Source: Methylobacterium symbioticum (lineage in GTDB: Bacteria > Pseudomonadota > Alphaproteobacteria > Rhizobiales > Beijerinckiaceae). From it: DNA of 64,000 bases. The DNA lies in assembly GCF_902141845.1 (NCBI RefSeq), contig NZ_CABFPH010000016.1, positions 1 through 64,000 on the forward strand, in the 5' to 3' direction. The position numbers and the translations under genes were made by a program. A model generated the notes under the pieces. That model was not told where the DNA came from and ran no database searches. It saw only the letters and a program-made list of their open reading frames with translations. Positions 26,029 to 33,317 of this stretch are shown piece by piece; within the stretch, counting starts at the first letter, position 1, and each line of letters starts with the position of its first letter.

Positions 26029-26248
26029 CGAGATGGATCAGGTCGGCATCCGCGTAGAGGCTGTTGGCCTGCGCCTTCAGGAAGGGCTCCGGCGCACCGG
26101 CGATGCCGAGAACCAGCACCACCATCATCAGCAGGCAGGCGAGCACCGCCGTCACCACCTCGGCATGGCGGCGCAGCAGGTGAATGATCAGGCAGCCCGT
26201 GGTGAACAGGGCTGCCTCGGCGACGGGAAGGGTCAGCGCGAAGGACAT
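26021..26248 (-). CDS. Small membrane protein, 75 aa
   Basis: 75 residues with two hydrophobic segments: FALTLPVAEAALFTTGCLIIHLL and VVTAVLACLLMMVVLVLGIA, joined by a short RRHAE loop, then a polar C-terminal tail containing YADADLIHLVN. No known family. ATG 26248 opens directly on the first helix; the upstream region shared with the glutathionyl-hydroquinone reductase gene holds three palindromes. Overlaps the AlgX-like gene end-to-end by 8 bp. Confidence 0.6.
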   Translation of the reverse strand: MSFALTLPVAEAALFTTGCLIIHLLRRHAEVVTAVLACLLMMVVLVLGIAGAPEPFLKAQANSLYADADLIHLVN

Positions 26249-26281
26249 GTCCGGCTCCAGGCCGCCAGCGCGGCGGCCGCT

Positions 26282-26330
26282 TTGTGCGTTGCACAAGATC
26301 AGTGCCATGCACGCGTGCATTGCACAATGC
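26282..26330. promoter_or_regulatory. Cluster of three palindromes in a divergent promoter region
   Basis: TTGTGC-GTT-GCACAA (26282-26296), ATGCACGCGTGCAT (26307-26320, perfect) and GCATTG-CA-CAATGC (26317-26330) lie within 49 bp. The core TTGCACAA occurs twice, 31 bp apart, i.e. about three helical turns. The cluster lies between a small membrane protein gene and a glutathionyl-hydroquinone reductase gene, suggesting cooperative binding of one regulator to control both. Confidence 0.6.
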
Positions 26331-26427
26331 GGAAACGGCCTCCTGCTCCGGCGGTCGCCGCAAAGCTGAGGGGCTTCCCGTGCATGGGCCGGCATCCATC
26401 TGAGTGGACGAAGATGGGAGACGGACG

Positions 26428-27405
26428 ATGGGCTTGCTGGTCGATGGCGTGTGGCAGGACCAGTGGTACGATACCGGGTCGACCGGCGGCCGCTTCGAGC
26501 GCAAGGCCTCGGCCTTCCGCAACTGGGTGACCGCCGACGGCAGCCCCGGTCCCTCGGGCGAGGGCGGCTTCCGGGGCGAGTCGGGGCGCTACCACCTCTA
26601 CGTCTCGCTGGCCTGTCCCTGGGCCCACCGCACCCTGGCCGTGCGGGCGCTGAAGGGCTTGGAGGAGGCGATCTCCGTCTCGGTGGTCGATCCGCATATG
26701 GGCGCGGAGGGCTGGGTCTTCGGCGATACGCCGGGCGCGACGCCCGATCCGCTCCATGGCGCCACGCGCCTCTACGAGGTCTATCTCAAGGCCGACCCGC
26801 ACTATACGGGCCGGGTCACGGTGCCGGTGCTGTGGGACACGGCGCGCGGCACCATCGTCTCGAACGAGTCGGCCGAGATCATCCGCATGCTGAATGACGC
26901 CTTCGGCGGGTCGGATCCCGACCTCTATCCCGAGGCGCTGCGCGGCGAGATCGACGCGACCAACGCCCGCGTCTACGAGCGGGTGAACAACGGCGTCTAC
27001 CGCGCGGGCTTCGCCACCACGCAGGAGGCCTATGCCGAGGCCTACGAGGCGCTGTTCGCCGAACTCGACGCCCTGGAGGCCCGGCTCGGCACCGGCCGTT
27101 ATCTCTGCGGGAAGCGGCTCACCGAGGCCGATATCCGCCTGTTCACGACGCTGGTGCGCTTCGACGCGGTCTATGTCGGGCACTTCAAGTGCAACCGGCA
27201 GCGGATCGCCGACTACCCGAACCTGTCGAACTACCTGCGCGACCTCTACGCGCTGCCCGGAATCGCCGCGACGGTGAACCTCGACCACATCAAGCGGCAC
27301 TATTACTGGAGCCACACCACCATCAACCCGACCCGAGTCGTGCCGCTCGGCCCGGCCCTCGACTTCGCGGCGCCGAACGATCGGGCCCTGCGCTTCGGCG
27401 CCTGA
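26428..27405 (+). CDS. Glutathionyl-hydroquinone reductase (Xi-class GST, YqjG/PcpF-like)
   Basis: 325-residue Xi-class glutathione transferase that releases glutathione from glutathionyl-hydroquinones. The catalytic cysteine is in YVSLACPWAHRTL (Cys about 63); VTVPVLWDTARGTIVSNESAEIIRML is the glutathione-binding region, and YVGHFKCNRQRIADYPNLSNYLRDLYALPG is the Xi-class C-terminal signature. Cytoplasmic. ATG 26428 follows GGGAGACGG. A palindrome cluster upstream suggests induction by quinones or electrophiles, which is inference. Confidence 0.93.
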   Translation: MGLLVDGVWQDQWYDTGSTGGRFERKASAFRNWVTADGSPGPSGEGGFRGESGRYHLYVSLACPWAHRTLAVRALKGLEEAISVSVVDPHMGAEGWVFGDTPGATPDPLHGATRLYEVYLKADPHYTGRVTVPVLWDTARGTIVSNESAEIIRMLNDAFGGSDPDLYPEALRGEIDATNARVYERVNNGVYRAGFATTQEAYAEAYEALFAELDALEARLGTGRYLCGKRLTEADIRLFTTLVRFDAVYVGHFKCNRQRIADYPNLSNYLRDLYALPGIAATVNLDHIKRHYYWSHTTINPTRVVPLGPALDFAAPNDRALRFGA

Positions 27406-27452
27406 CGGCCTGCCCCTCGACGCGCGCCCGATCCTTTCTAGATCTGCCCACC

Positions 27453-27944
27453 ATGACTTTGCCCGCCCCGACGCCGCCGATGGCGCTCCTGCGCCTCGCC
27501 CCTCTCGCCCTTGCATTCCTCGCCGGTCCGGCCATGGCCCAGACCGCGGTGAAGCTCGACGGCACCTGCGAGAAGCTGGTGATCGCGGACCAGGACCTCA
27601 GCAGCGCTTGTCAGGGCACGCTGATGAACACGGTCTCGCGCAGCCGGACGAGCTTCGACTTCACGGCCGCCGACGGCCGCACCCTGAGCTTTGCCGGCAA
27701 CGGCGCCCAGCAGGAGCGCACCGAGGAGACCGACCCGCTCCAGCCGATCAACCTCGTCATCGCGGGCCAGGGCGGGAGCGGGGCCGCCCCGACGCTGGCG
27801 ATCGGCGCCTGCAGCTTCTCGACGCCGGCGCCGGGCAAGACCGCGATCACCTGCGAGGCGAACGCGCCGGGCGGCGCCGCCTATGCCGGCACCTTCGTGA
27901 CGGCGACCAAGGCCGCTCAGGCACCGGCTCCAGCCGCGCGCTGA
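27453..27944 (+). CDS. Secreted hypothetical protein, 163 aa
   Basis: The N-terminus MALLRLAPLALAFLAGPAMAQTA (from residue 10) is a Sec signal peptide with cleavage after AMA. The mature domain of about 130 residues is beta-rich with two cysteine pairs (GTCEKL, SSACQG; GACSFS, ITCEAN), consistent with two disulfides. I do not recognise the family. ATG 27453 is the longest start; ATG 27480 gives a more standard signal peptide. A TTCTAGAT -10-like site precedes it. Stands alone before the thioredoxin gene. Confidence 0.62.
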   Translation: MTLPAPTPPMALLRLAPLALAFLAGPAMAQTAVKLDGTCEKLVIADQDLSSACQGTLMNTVSRSRTSFDFTAADGRTLSFAGNGAQQERTEETDPLQPINLVIAGQGGSGAAPTLAIGACSFSTPAPGKTAITCEANAPGGAAYAGTFVTATKAAQAPAPAAR

Positions 27945-28090
27945 GCGCGGCGGGCTGGTCAGGCCGCCTCCCGAATCCCATTTACCCAGGCGCCCGCAAC
28001 GTTTTGTGCGCGGGCGCGATCGGGGTTAGGGCTCGGCTTAACGGAGCCGGCCGCCCCGGCCGTCACGTCCAGATTCCGAGGCACGACCCG

Positions 28091-29005
28091 ATGCTGAACG
28101 ACTCCCTCGCCGGCGACGCGCCGAAGTCCGGCGCGGCCGACCTCGTCAAGGACACCACGACGGCGGGCTTCCGCCAGGACGTCATCGCCGAATCGATGAA
28201 CCGCCCGGTCCTGGTCGATTTCTGGGCGCCCTGGTGCGGCCCCTGCAAGCAGCTGACGCCGGTTCTGGAGAAGGTGGTCACGGCCGCCGCCGGCAAGGTC
28301 GTGCTCGTCAAGATGAACATCGACGAGCACCCGTCCATCGCCGGCCAGCTCGGTATCCAGTCGATCCCGGCCGTGATCGCCTTCCAGCGCGGCCAGCCGG
28401 TGGACGGCTTCATGGGCGCGCTTCCTGAGGGCGAGGTGAAGAAATTCATCGACCGGATCGCCGGCCCCGGCGGCCCGAGCCCGGTCGAGGCCGCTCTGGA
28501 GGAGGCGAGCCGCCTCGCCGGCGAGGGTGATCTCGCCGGCGCCTCGGAACTCTACGCCGCCGTGCTGGAGCAGGAGCCGGACAACGTGACGGCCCTGGCC
28601 GGGCTCGCCAAGATCCAGCTCGACGCGGGCGAATTGGAGAGCGCGCGCCAGGTTCTCGCCATGGTGCCGGAGGCCAAGGCCAACGACCCGGCGCTCGTCA
28701 GCGTCCGCGCGTCTCTGGACTTGGCCGAGCAGGCGGCCTCACTCGGCGACCTCGCCGGGCTGCAGGCGCAGGTGGAGGCGAATCCGGACGACCATCAGGC
28801 CCGCTTCGACCTGGCACTGGGCCTCGCCGCCCGCGGCGACCGGTCCGCGGCAGTCGACCACCTCATCGAGATCCGGCGCCGCGACCGCGACTGGAACGAG
28901 GATGGCGCCCGCAAGCAGCTGCTCCAGTTCTTCGAGGCCTGGGGCGTGATGGATCCGGACACGATCCGCGGACGGCGCAAGCTGTCGACGCTGCTGTTCT
29001 CGTAG
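28091..29005 (+). CDS. cnoX: Thioredoxin-TPR co-chaperone (CnoX/YbbN-like)
   Basis: 304 residues: N-terminal thioredoxin domain with LVDFWAPWCGPCKQLTP (active-site Cys about 49 and 52) and IQSIPAVIAFQRGQPVDGFMGAL, then a C-terminal TPR-like domain (LAGEGDLAGASELYAAVLEQEPDNVTALAGLAKIQLDAGELESA) as in E. coli YbbN/CnoX. The E. coli protein is a holdase handing clients to GroEL or DnaK and lacks a full CxxC motif, whereas this one keeps WCGPC and may also be redox active. First of three same-strand genes with a LON-domain protein and Trm112, gaps of 28 and 24 bp. Confidence 0.9.
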   Translation: MLNDSLAGDAPKSGAADLVKDTTTAGFRQDVIAESMNRPVLVDFWAPWCGPCKQLTPVLEKVVTAAAGKVVLVKMNIDEHPSIAGQLGIQSIPAVIAFQRGQPVDGFMGALPEGEVKKFIDRIAGPGGPSPVEAALEEASRLAGEGDLAGASELYAAVLEQEPDNVTALAGLAKIQLDAGELESARQVLAMVPEAKANDPALVSVRASLDLAEQAASLGDLAGLQAQVEANPDDHQARFDLALGLAARGDRSAAVDHLIEIRRRDRDWNEDGARKQLLQFFEAWGVMDPDTIRGRRKLSTLLFS

Positions 29006-29033
29006 CGTCGGCATCGCCGGAGGGGAGGCGCGA

Positions 29034-29702
29034 TTGAGCACCCATGCGGGCTACAGGAGCCCGGCCGATTGTCCGGCCGTGATCCCGGTCTTCCCTCTGC
29101 CCGGCGCCCTGCTGCTGCCGCGGGGCCAGATGCCGCTCAACATCTTCGAGCCCCGCTATCTCGCGATGGTGGACGATTGCCTGCGCACCGAGCGGGTCAT
29201 CGGCATGATCCAGCCGGACCCGGAGGGCGGCGGCTCGCCGATGAACCCGAAGCTCTACCGGGTCGGCTGCCTCGGGCGGCTGACCCAGTTCGCCGAGACC
29301 GGCGACGGCCGCTACCTGATCTCGCTCACCGGGATCGCGCGCTTCCGCGTCGAGAGCGAGCTCGCCACCGCCAGCGCCTATCGCCGCTGTCAGGTCTCCT
29401 ACGACGACTTCGCGGTAGACTTCGAGGCGCGGGCGGGCGAGGAGCAGGTGGACCGCGAGGGCGTGCTGAAAGCGCTGCGCGACTTCGTGGAATCCAACGA
29501 CCTCAAGGTCGACTGGGCGGGCATCGAGGAGGCGCCGAACGAGGCCCTCGTCAATGCCCTCTGCATGATGAGCCCCTTCGGCGTGCGCGAGAAGCAGGCC
29601 ATGCTGGAGGCGGCGGACCTGAAGACGCGGGCCGAGATCCTGATCGCGGTCACGCAGATGGAACTGGTGCGCGGATCCGGCCCCGAGCCGACGCTGCAGT
29701 GA
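29034..29702 (+). CDS. LON N-terminal (substrate-binding) domain protein
   Basis: 222 residues comprising only the LON peptidase N-terminal domain: VIPVFPLPGALLLPRGQMPLNIFEPRYLAMVDDCL, YRVGCLGRLTQFAETGDGRYLISLTGIARFRV. There is no AAA or protease domain. Stand-alone LON-N proteins of unknown function are widespread in alphaproteobacteria and often sit next to the thioredoxin-TPR gene, as here, suggesting a role in protein quality control. TTG 29034 is chosen because GGAGG (29024-29028) lies 5 nt upstream and no other in-frame start precedes the conserved region. Confidence 0.88.
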   Translation: MSTHAGYRSPADCPAVIPVFPLPGALLLPRGQMPLNIFEPRYLAMVDDCLRTERVIGMIQPDPEGGGSPMNPKLYRVGCLGRLTQFAETGDGRYLISLTGIARFRVESELATASAYRRCQVSYDDFAVDFEARAGEEQVDREGVLKALRDFVESNDLKVDWAGIEEAPNEALVNALCMMSPFGVREKQAMLEAADLKTRAEILIAVTQMELVRGSGPEPTLQ

Positions 29703-29726
29703 CGAGAGACCGCAGGGACTGAACCG

Positions 29727-29933
29727 ATGGCCAACGACCTCACCGCGCCTGTCGAGGCGACCCGCGTCGACCCCAAGCTCCTCGAGATCCTGGTCTGCCC
29801 CCTGACCAAGGGCACGCTCGAATACGACTCCGCCCGGCAGGAGCTGATCAGCCGCTCGGCCAAGCTCGCCTACCCGATCCGCGACGGCATCCCGATCATG
29901 CTGCCGGAAGAGGCGCGCCCGCTGATCGACTAG
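29727..29933 (+). CDS. Trm112/UPF0434-family small protein
   Basis: 68 residues with [25 protein letters not shown] and [18 protein letters not shown], the UPF0434/Trm112 signature. Eukaryotic and archaeal Trm112 activates methyltransferases for tRNA and release factors; bacterial relatives are often uncharacterised. Only one of the usual zinc cysteines (in VCP) is present, so it is likely a metal-free form. Third gene of the thioredoxin-TPR / LON-N group. Confidence 0.9.
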   Translation: MANDLTAPVEATRVDPKLLEILVCPLTKGTLEYDSARQELISRSAKLAYPIRDGIPIMLPEEARPLID

Positions 29934-29987
29934 GCTGTTCCGACGACGCGCCCCGCCGCCTCGAGGGCAGCGGGGCCTGCCCTCCCC

Positions 29988-30629
29988 TCACGCCGCCCGG
30001 CTCGGGATCGCCCCCTTCAGCGCGGCGTAGCTCGTCATCAGGTTGCGGTAGTCGGGGATATGGGCCGAGAGGAGGCTCGCCAGGCCCTCGACGTCGCGAC
30101 GCCAGTCGCGGTGCAACTCGCAGGCGACCGCGAACCACGTCATCAGTTGCACGCCCGCCGCCGACATCCGGTTCCAGGCCGCGTCCCGCACCAGTGGGTC
30201 GAAGGTGCCCGACGCATCGGTGATCGCGAAGACCTCGAACCCCTCCGCAATCGCCGAGAGGGCCGGAAAGGCAACGCAGACCTCGGTGACCACGCCCGCG
30301 ATGACGAGCTGGCGGCGGCCCGTCGCCCGGATCGCGGCGACGAAATCGGCATGGTCCCAGGCGTTGATCTGGCCGGGTCGGGCGATGAACGGTGCATCGG
30401 GGAACTTCGCCTTCAGCTCCGGCATCAGCGGCCCGTTCGGCCCCTCTTCGAAGCTCGTGGTGAGGATCGTCGGCACTCGAAAATAAGCCGCGAGGTCGGC
30501 CACCGCGAGCACGTTGTTGCGGAACTTGTCCGGCTCGATGTCGCGCACCAGGGACAGGAGGCCGGCCTGATGGTCGACCAGGAGGATGACGGCCTGGTCG
30601 AGGTCGAGGCGACTGTAGGGCTTGCTCAT
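29988..30629 (-). CDS. Isochorismatase-family hydrolase (YcaC-like)
   Basis: 213-residue cysteine hydrolase of the isochorismatase fold. Features are VILLVDHQAGLLSLV (Asp near residue 20), the basic region of the catalytic triad and VIAGVVTEVCVAFPALSAIAEGF, in which Cys is the nucleophile. E. coli YcaC and relatives have no firm substrate. ATG 30629 opens MSKPYSRLDLDQ, the usual start. It is the second gene read leftwards after the tautomerase, with its own 8-bp palindrome upstream. Confidence 0.85.
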   Translation of the reverse strand: MSKPYSRLDLDQAVILLVDHQAGLLSLVRDIEPDKFRNNVLAVADLAAYFRVPTILTTSFEEGPNGPLMPELKAKFPDAPFIARPGQINAWDHADFVAAIRATGRRQLVIAGVVTEVCVAFPALSAIAEGFEVFAITDASGTFDPLVRDAAWNRMSAAGVQLMTWFAVACELHRDWRRDVEGLASLLSAHIPDYRNLMTSYAALKGAIPSRAA

Positions 30630-30742
30630 CACTGGGATCTCCGCTTCCGAGCGGCACCGGCCGCCTCGCTCGCCGCCGCCCGGTCTGGCCCGGCTCGGTC
30701 TCGGCAGGCTCAGAATGCCTTCTGCCCAGAGCGCAGAAAATA

Positions 30743-30766
30743 GAAACGATCGAAAGGCATCGTTTC
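30743..30766. promoter_or_regulatory. Inverted repeat GAAACGAT-N8-ATCGTTTC
   Basis: Perfect 8-bp arms (30743-30750 and 30759-30766) separated by 8 bp, 114-137 bp before the isochorismatase ATG in a 169-bp gap after the tautomerase gene. A plausible operator for the isochorismatase gene, or an intercistronic hairpin. Confidence 0.45.
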
Positions 30767-30798
30767 CGAAACATGCTGGATGAAACGCGCGTCCTGGC

Positions 30799-31188
30799 TC
30801 AAGCCGGTTCGGCGTATTGTGCCCGACCATGACCGAATGACCAGTTCTCCGCCTTCACCTCGACGAGGTTGATAAAGACGTCCCCCGGACGCAGGCCCGG
30901 GTCCCGTCCGAGATGCGCGACGATCGCGCGATAGAGGGCCTGCTTCGTCGCAAGGTCCCGGCTGCCGGTGCACGTGATCTGAATGAGTGCAAGGTCGTCG
31001 CTGCGGGCGATGCCGAGATAGCCGGCCCCGTACAGGAAGTCGGCGGGATCGTGCTCCTGCACCGTCATGAAGCGGTCGTCCTCAGGCACCGCGAAGGTCT
31101 CACGCATGGCGGCGTAGACGCCTGCCATCAGCGCCGTCCGGTAGGCCGGCGGCTTGCCTTTCAGAATGGAAATACGGGTCAGGGGCAT
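30799..31188 (-). CDS. Tautomerase-family protein (Tautomerase_2 type)
   Basis: 129 residues of the 4-oxalocrotonate tautomerase superfamily. The sequence begins MPLTRISILKGKPPAYRTALMAGVYAAM, so Met removal would expose the catalytic Pro1, a hallmark. The central VQEHDPADFLYGAGYLG and ALIQITCTGSRDLATKQALYRAIVAHL fit the Tautomerase_2 subgroup, which includes many proteins next to LysR regulators. Diverges from the LysR gene over 106 bp. Substrate unknown. Confidence 0.86.
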   Translation of the reverse strand: MPLTRISILKGKPPAYRTALMAGVYAAMRETFAVPEDDRFMTVQEHDPADFLYGAGYLGIARSDDLALIQITCTGSRDLATKQALYRAIVAHLGRDPGLRPGDVFINLVEVKAENWSFGHGRAQYAEPA

Positions 31189-31253
31189 GGGCGGGTCCTC
31201 CGTTCGACGCTCCGCACCGGAAGCAGCAGGACTTTGCTGTGTGCCCATCATTA

Positions 31254-31281
31254 TGCAAAGATATTGTCTGATATTTCAGCA
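31254..31281. promoter_or_regulatory. Probable LysR-type operator between tautomerase and regulator genes
   Basis: An imperfect dyad TGCAAAGATAT-N6-ATATTTCAGCA in the divergent 106-bp gap, AT-rich and close to the LysR start. LysR regulators commonly bind T-N11-A dyads there to repress themselves and activate the divergent gene. Confidence 0.4.
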
Positions 31282-31294
31282 ATGAGCGCTCGTT

Positions 31295-32161
31295 ATGATT
31301 GGGTCGTCCCGGACCCTCGATGCCGATGCGATCCAGGCCTTCGTCCTGGTGGCCGACCTCGCGAGCTTCACCCGCGCCGCGGAGGCGCTCGGCACCTCGC
31401 AGGCGGCGGTCAGCCTGCGCCTGAAGCGCCTGGAGGATCGGCTCGGCCACCGCCTCATCGAGCGCACGCCCCGGCAAGTCCGTCTCTCGGCTCGGGGCGA
31501 GGCCTTCCTGCCGGCCGCGCGGGACCTCCTGCTCGCGCAGGAGCGGGCTTGGCAGCAGGTCGAGCCCACCGTCCCACGCCGGCTCGTCCTCGGCATCAGC
31601 GACCATGTCGCCGGGCCGGAACTGCCTGTCCTGATTGGCCGCATCGCCGCGCAGGACCCAGCTCTCGTCATCGAGGTCCGGGTGGCGCGCTCCCAGGAGC
31701 TGATCGCTGCCTATGACCGTGGCCGCTTCGACGCCGTGATCGTCCGCAACGAGGACGGGCGCGAGGATGGGCGCCTGCTCGCCCGCGAGGTCTTCGGCTG
31801 GTTCGCGGCGCCCGGCTTCCGTCACCGTACGGGCGAACCCTTGCGGCTCGCGACCATGGCCGAGCCCTGCGGCGTGCGCGAGACCGCCGCCCGCCTCCTC
31901 GACGCTGCCGGTCTGCCCTGGACGGAGGTGTTCGTGGGCGGCGGCGTGTTGGCGGTGGCCGCCGCGGTCAGCGCCGGGCTCGGCATCGCGGCGCTCGCCC
32001 GCCGGGTCGCACCCACCGGCGCGGTCGAGGTCGGCGCCGCCTTCGGCCTGCCCGCACTGCCGCTCGCGGAGGTGGTACTGCATGCCCGCCCTCACGAGCC
32101 GCGCACCGAGGCCGTCCTGCGGCTGGTGGGTGCGACCTTCCGCTCGGCCGAGCCCGCTTGA
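31295..32161 (+). CDS. LysR-family transcriptional regulator
   Basis: 288 residues. The N-terminal winged helix is typical: LDADAIQAFVLVADLASFTRAAEALGTSQAAVSLRLKRLEDRLGHRLIERTPRQVRLS, followed by a coinducer domain of two alpha/beta lobes (RRLVLGISDHVAGPELP, GGGVLAVAAAVSAGLGIAALAR). It faces the tautomerase/isochorismatase genes and probably controls them; the inducer is unknown. The ATG at 31295 lies 13 bp after the palindromic site. Confidence 0.9.
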   Translation: MIGSSRTLDADAIQAFVLVADLASFTRAAEALGTSQAAVSLRLKRLEDRLGHRLIERTPRQVRLSARGEAFLPAARDLLLAQERAWQQVEPTVPRRLVLGISDHVAGPELPVLIGRIAAQDPALVIEVRVARSQELIAAYDRGRFDAVIVRNEDGREDGRLLAREVFGWFAAPGFRHRTGEPLRLATMAEPCGVRETAARLLDAAGLPWTEVFVGGGVLAVAAAVSAGLGIAALARRVAPTGAVEVGAAFGLPALPLAEVVLHARPHEPRTEAVLRLVGATFRSAEPA

Positions 32162-32401
32162 GCGGAGGGCCGGATTCAGGTTCCGTACAGCTCCCCTCTG
32201 TCACCTCTCTTGTACGATACTCTACGGATACGCTTCCGAACGGCACAGCTTCATTCGGATCCAAGACTACGGCGTCATAATCTCGCCGCTTCGCAGATCT
32301 ACCTGAACGCATCATCTGCCGATCGACCCGAAGGGTCTCACAATGACATCCGCCGCGCTTGTCCTCGCGGCGAGCCAGACTGTTCGCGCCTTGGGGGCTT
32401 C

Positions 32402-32797
32402 ATGACGTCGACCATCACCGCTCTCACCCTCGCCGCCGGCCTCGCGCTCCCGATCCTGCTGCCGGCCGGTCCAGCGCAGGCGGGCGACTTCAACGGGACC
32501 TGGCGGGTGGAACTCGTCACCGAGAGCGGGATCTGCGACAGCCGCTACAACTACGCGGTCTTCATCGCCGAGGGGCAGATGCGCCTCGCCTCCGCGACGG
32601 ATTCGAATGCGCGGATGAGCGGGCGCGTCGGCGCCGACGGCACGGTCGGCCTCACCGTCTCGAACGGCAGCGCCAGCGGCACCGCCTCGGGTCGGCTCCA
32701 GGCCCAGACCGGCTCCGGCACTTGGAAAGTCTCGGCCCTCTGCTCGGGGCGCTGGACGGCGCGGCGCTCGAACACCCGCACCGCCCAGGCGGAGTAA
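32402..32797 (+). CDS. Secreted hypothetical protein, 131 aa
   Basis: Residues 1-27 form a signal peptide (ITALTLAAGLALPILLPAGPAQA) with cleavage after AQA. The mature part is beta-rich: DFNGTWRVELVTESGICDSRYNYAVFIAEGQMRLAS, then Gly/Ser-rich strands ending in VSALCSGRWTARR. Two cysteines could pair. It resembles small periplasmic lipocalin-like proteins common in Hyphomicrobiales but no confident family was assigned. ATG 32402 starts immediately before the hydrophobic core. The preceding 240 bp holds no other gene. Confidence 0.65.
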   Translation: MTSTITALTLAAGLALPILLPAGPAQAGDFNGTWRVELVTESGICDSRYNYAVFIAEGQMRLASATDSNARMSGRVGADGTVGLTVSNGSASGTASGRLQAQTGSGTWKVSALCSGRWTARRSNTRTAQAE

Positions 32798-32805
32798 GGA
32801 GATCC

Positions 32806-32911
32806 CGAAGGGAAAAGTCCCTTCGGCGGGGTGCCGGGACGGCGCCCCGGCGTGAAGTCCCAGAGCTCTGCCCTGGACCCGCGAGAGGGATGATCCCTCT
32901 CGACACCCGGA
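32806..32911. repeat. Palindromic repeat, copy B of a three-copy family
   Basis: Begins with CCGAAGGGAAAAGTCCCTTCGG, continues through a CCGGGAC..GCCCCGG stem and GCTCTGCCCTGGACCCGCGA, and ends with GAGAGGGATGATCCCTCTCG. The right half is almost identical to copy A (14158-14262) and, reverse-complemented, copy C (59727-59812). Located between convergent genes. Confidence 0.8.
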
Positions 32912-32917
32912 AGGGTC

Positions 32918-33277
32918 TCAGGCTCCCGCGAGCCAGGAGCGCGCCTCCTCGATGCGGGCACGCTCGAAGACGCGGATCTGGGCGGGCGAGACGAAGTTGA
33001 AGGTCTCGGCCAGCGCCTTGAGCCAGGGCGCGTCGGTGACGAGCGCCACGTGGCTCACGCTCTTCATCATCGAGAGGCCGAAGCGGGGGTCCTTGAAGAA
33101 GGCCGCCGGCTCCATGCCCTCGAAGGCGCGGATATCCTCCAAGAGCTTGAGCTTGCCGCCCTTGTCGAGGTCGGCCTTCATCGCGGTCATCGCCGCGTCC
33201 ATCTCGGCGTCGGTGATCTTCCCGTCGACCACGATCTCGGCGACGTTGGAATCCGGCTTCTTGGCGTAGCTGAGCAC
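32918..33277 (-). CDS. SpoIIAA-like (STAS-related) protein
   Basis: 119 residues of the SpoIIAA-like family: NVAEIVVDGKITDAEMDAAMTAMKADLDKGGKLKLLEDIRAFEGMEPAAFFKD, then the helical FGLSMMKSVSHVALVTDAPWLKALAETFNFVSPAQIRVFERARIEEARSWL. Proteins of this family occur widely in Proteobacteria without a known anti-sigma role; the name reflects fold similarity to STAS domains. Cytoplasmic. ATG 33277 gives the usual length. It follows priA on the same strand after a 40-bp gap. Confidence 0.85.
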   Translation of the reverse strand: MLSYAKKPDSNVAEIVVDGKITDAEMDAAMTAMKADLDKGGKLKLLEDIRAFEGMEPAAFFKDPRFGLSMMKSVSHVALVTDAPWLKALAETFNFVSPAQIRVFERARIEEARSWLAGA

Positions 33278-33317
33278 TGATCACGCTCCTCGGGGGCGGT
33301 TTGCCGGGATCACTCTC

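Noticed and set aside
32918-33277. Anti-sigma factor antagonist role for the SpoIIAA-like protein
   Set aside because: No kinase, phosphatase or sigma factor lies beside it, and the family name reflects fold only.
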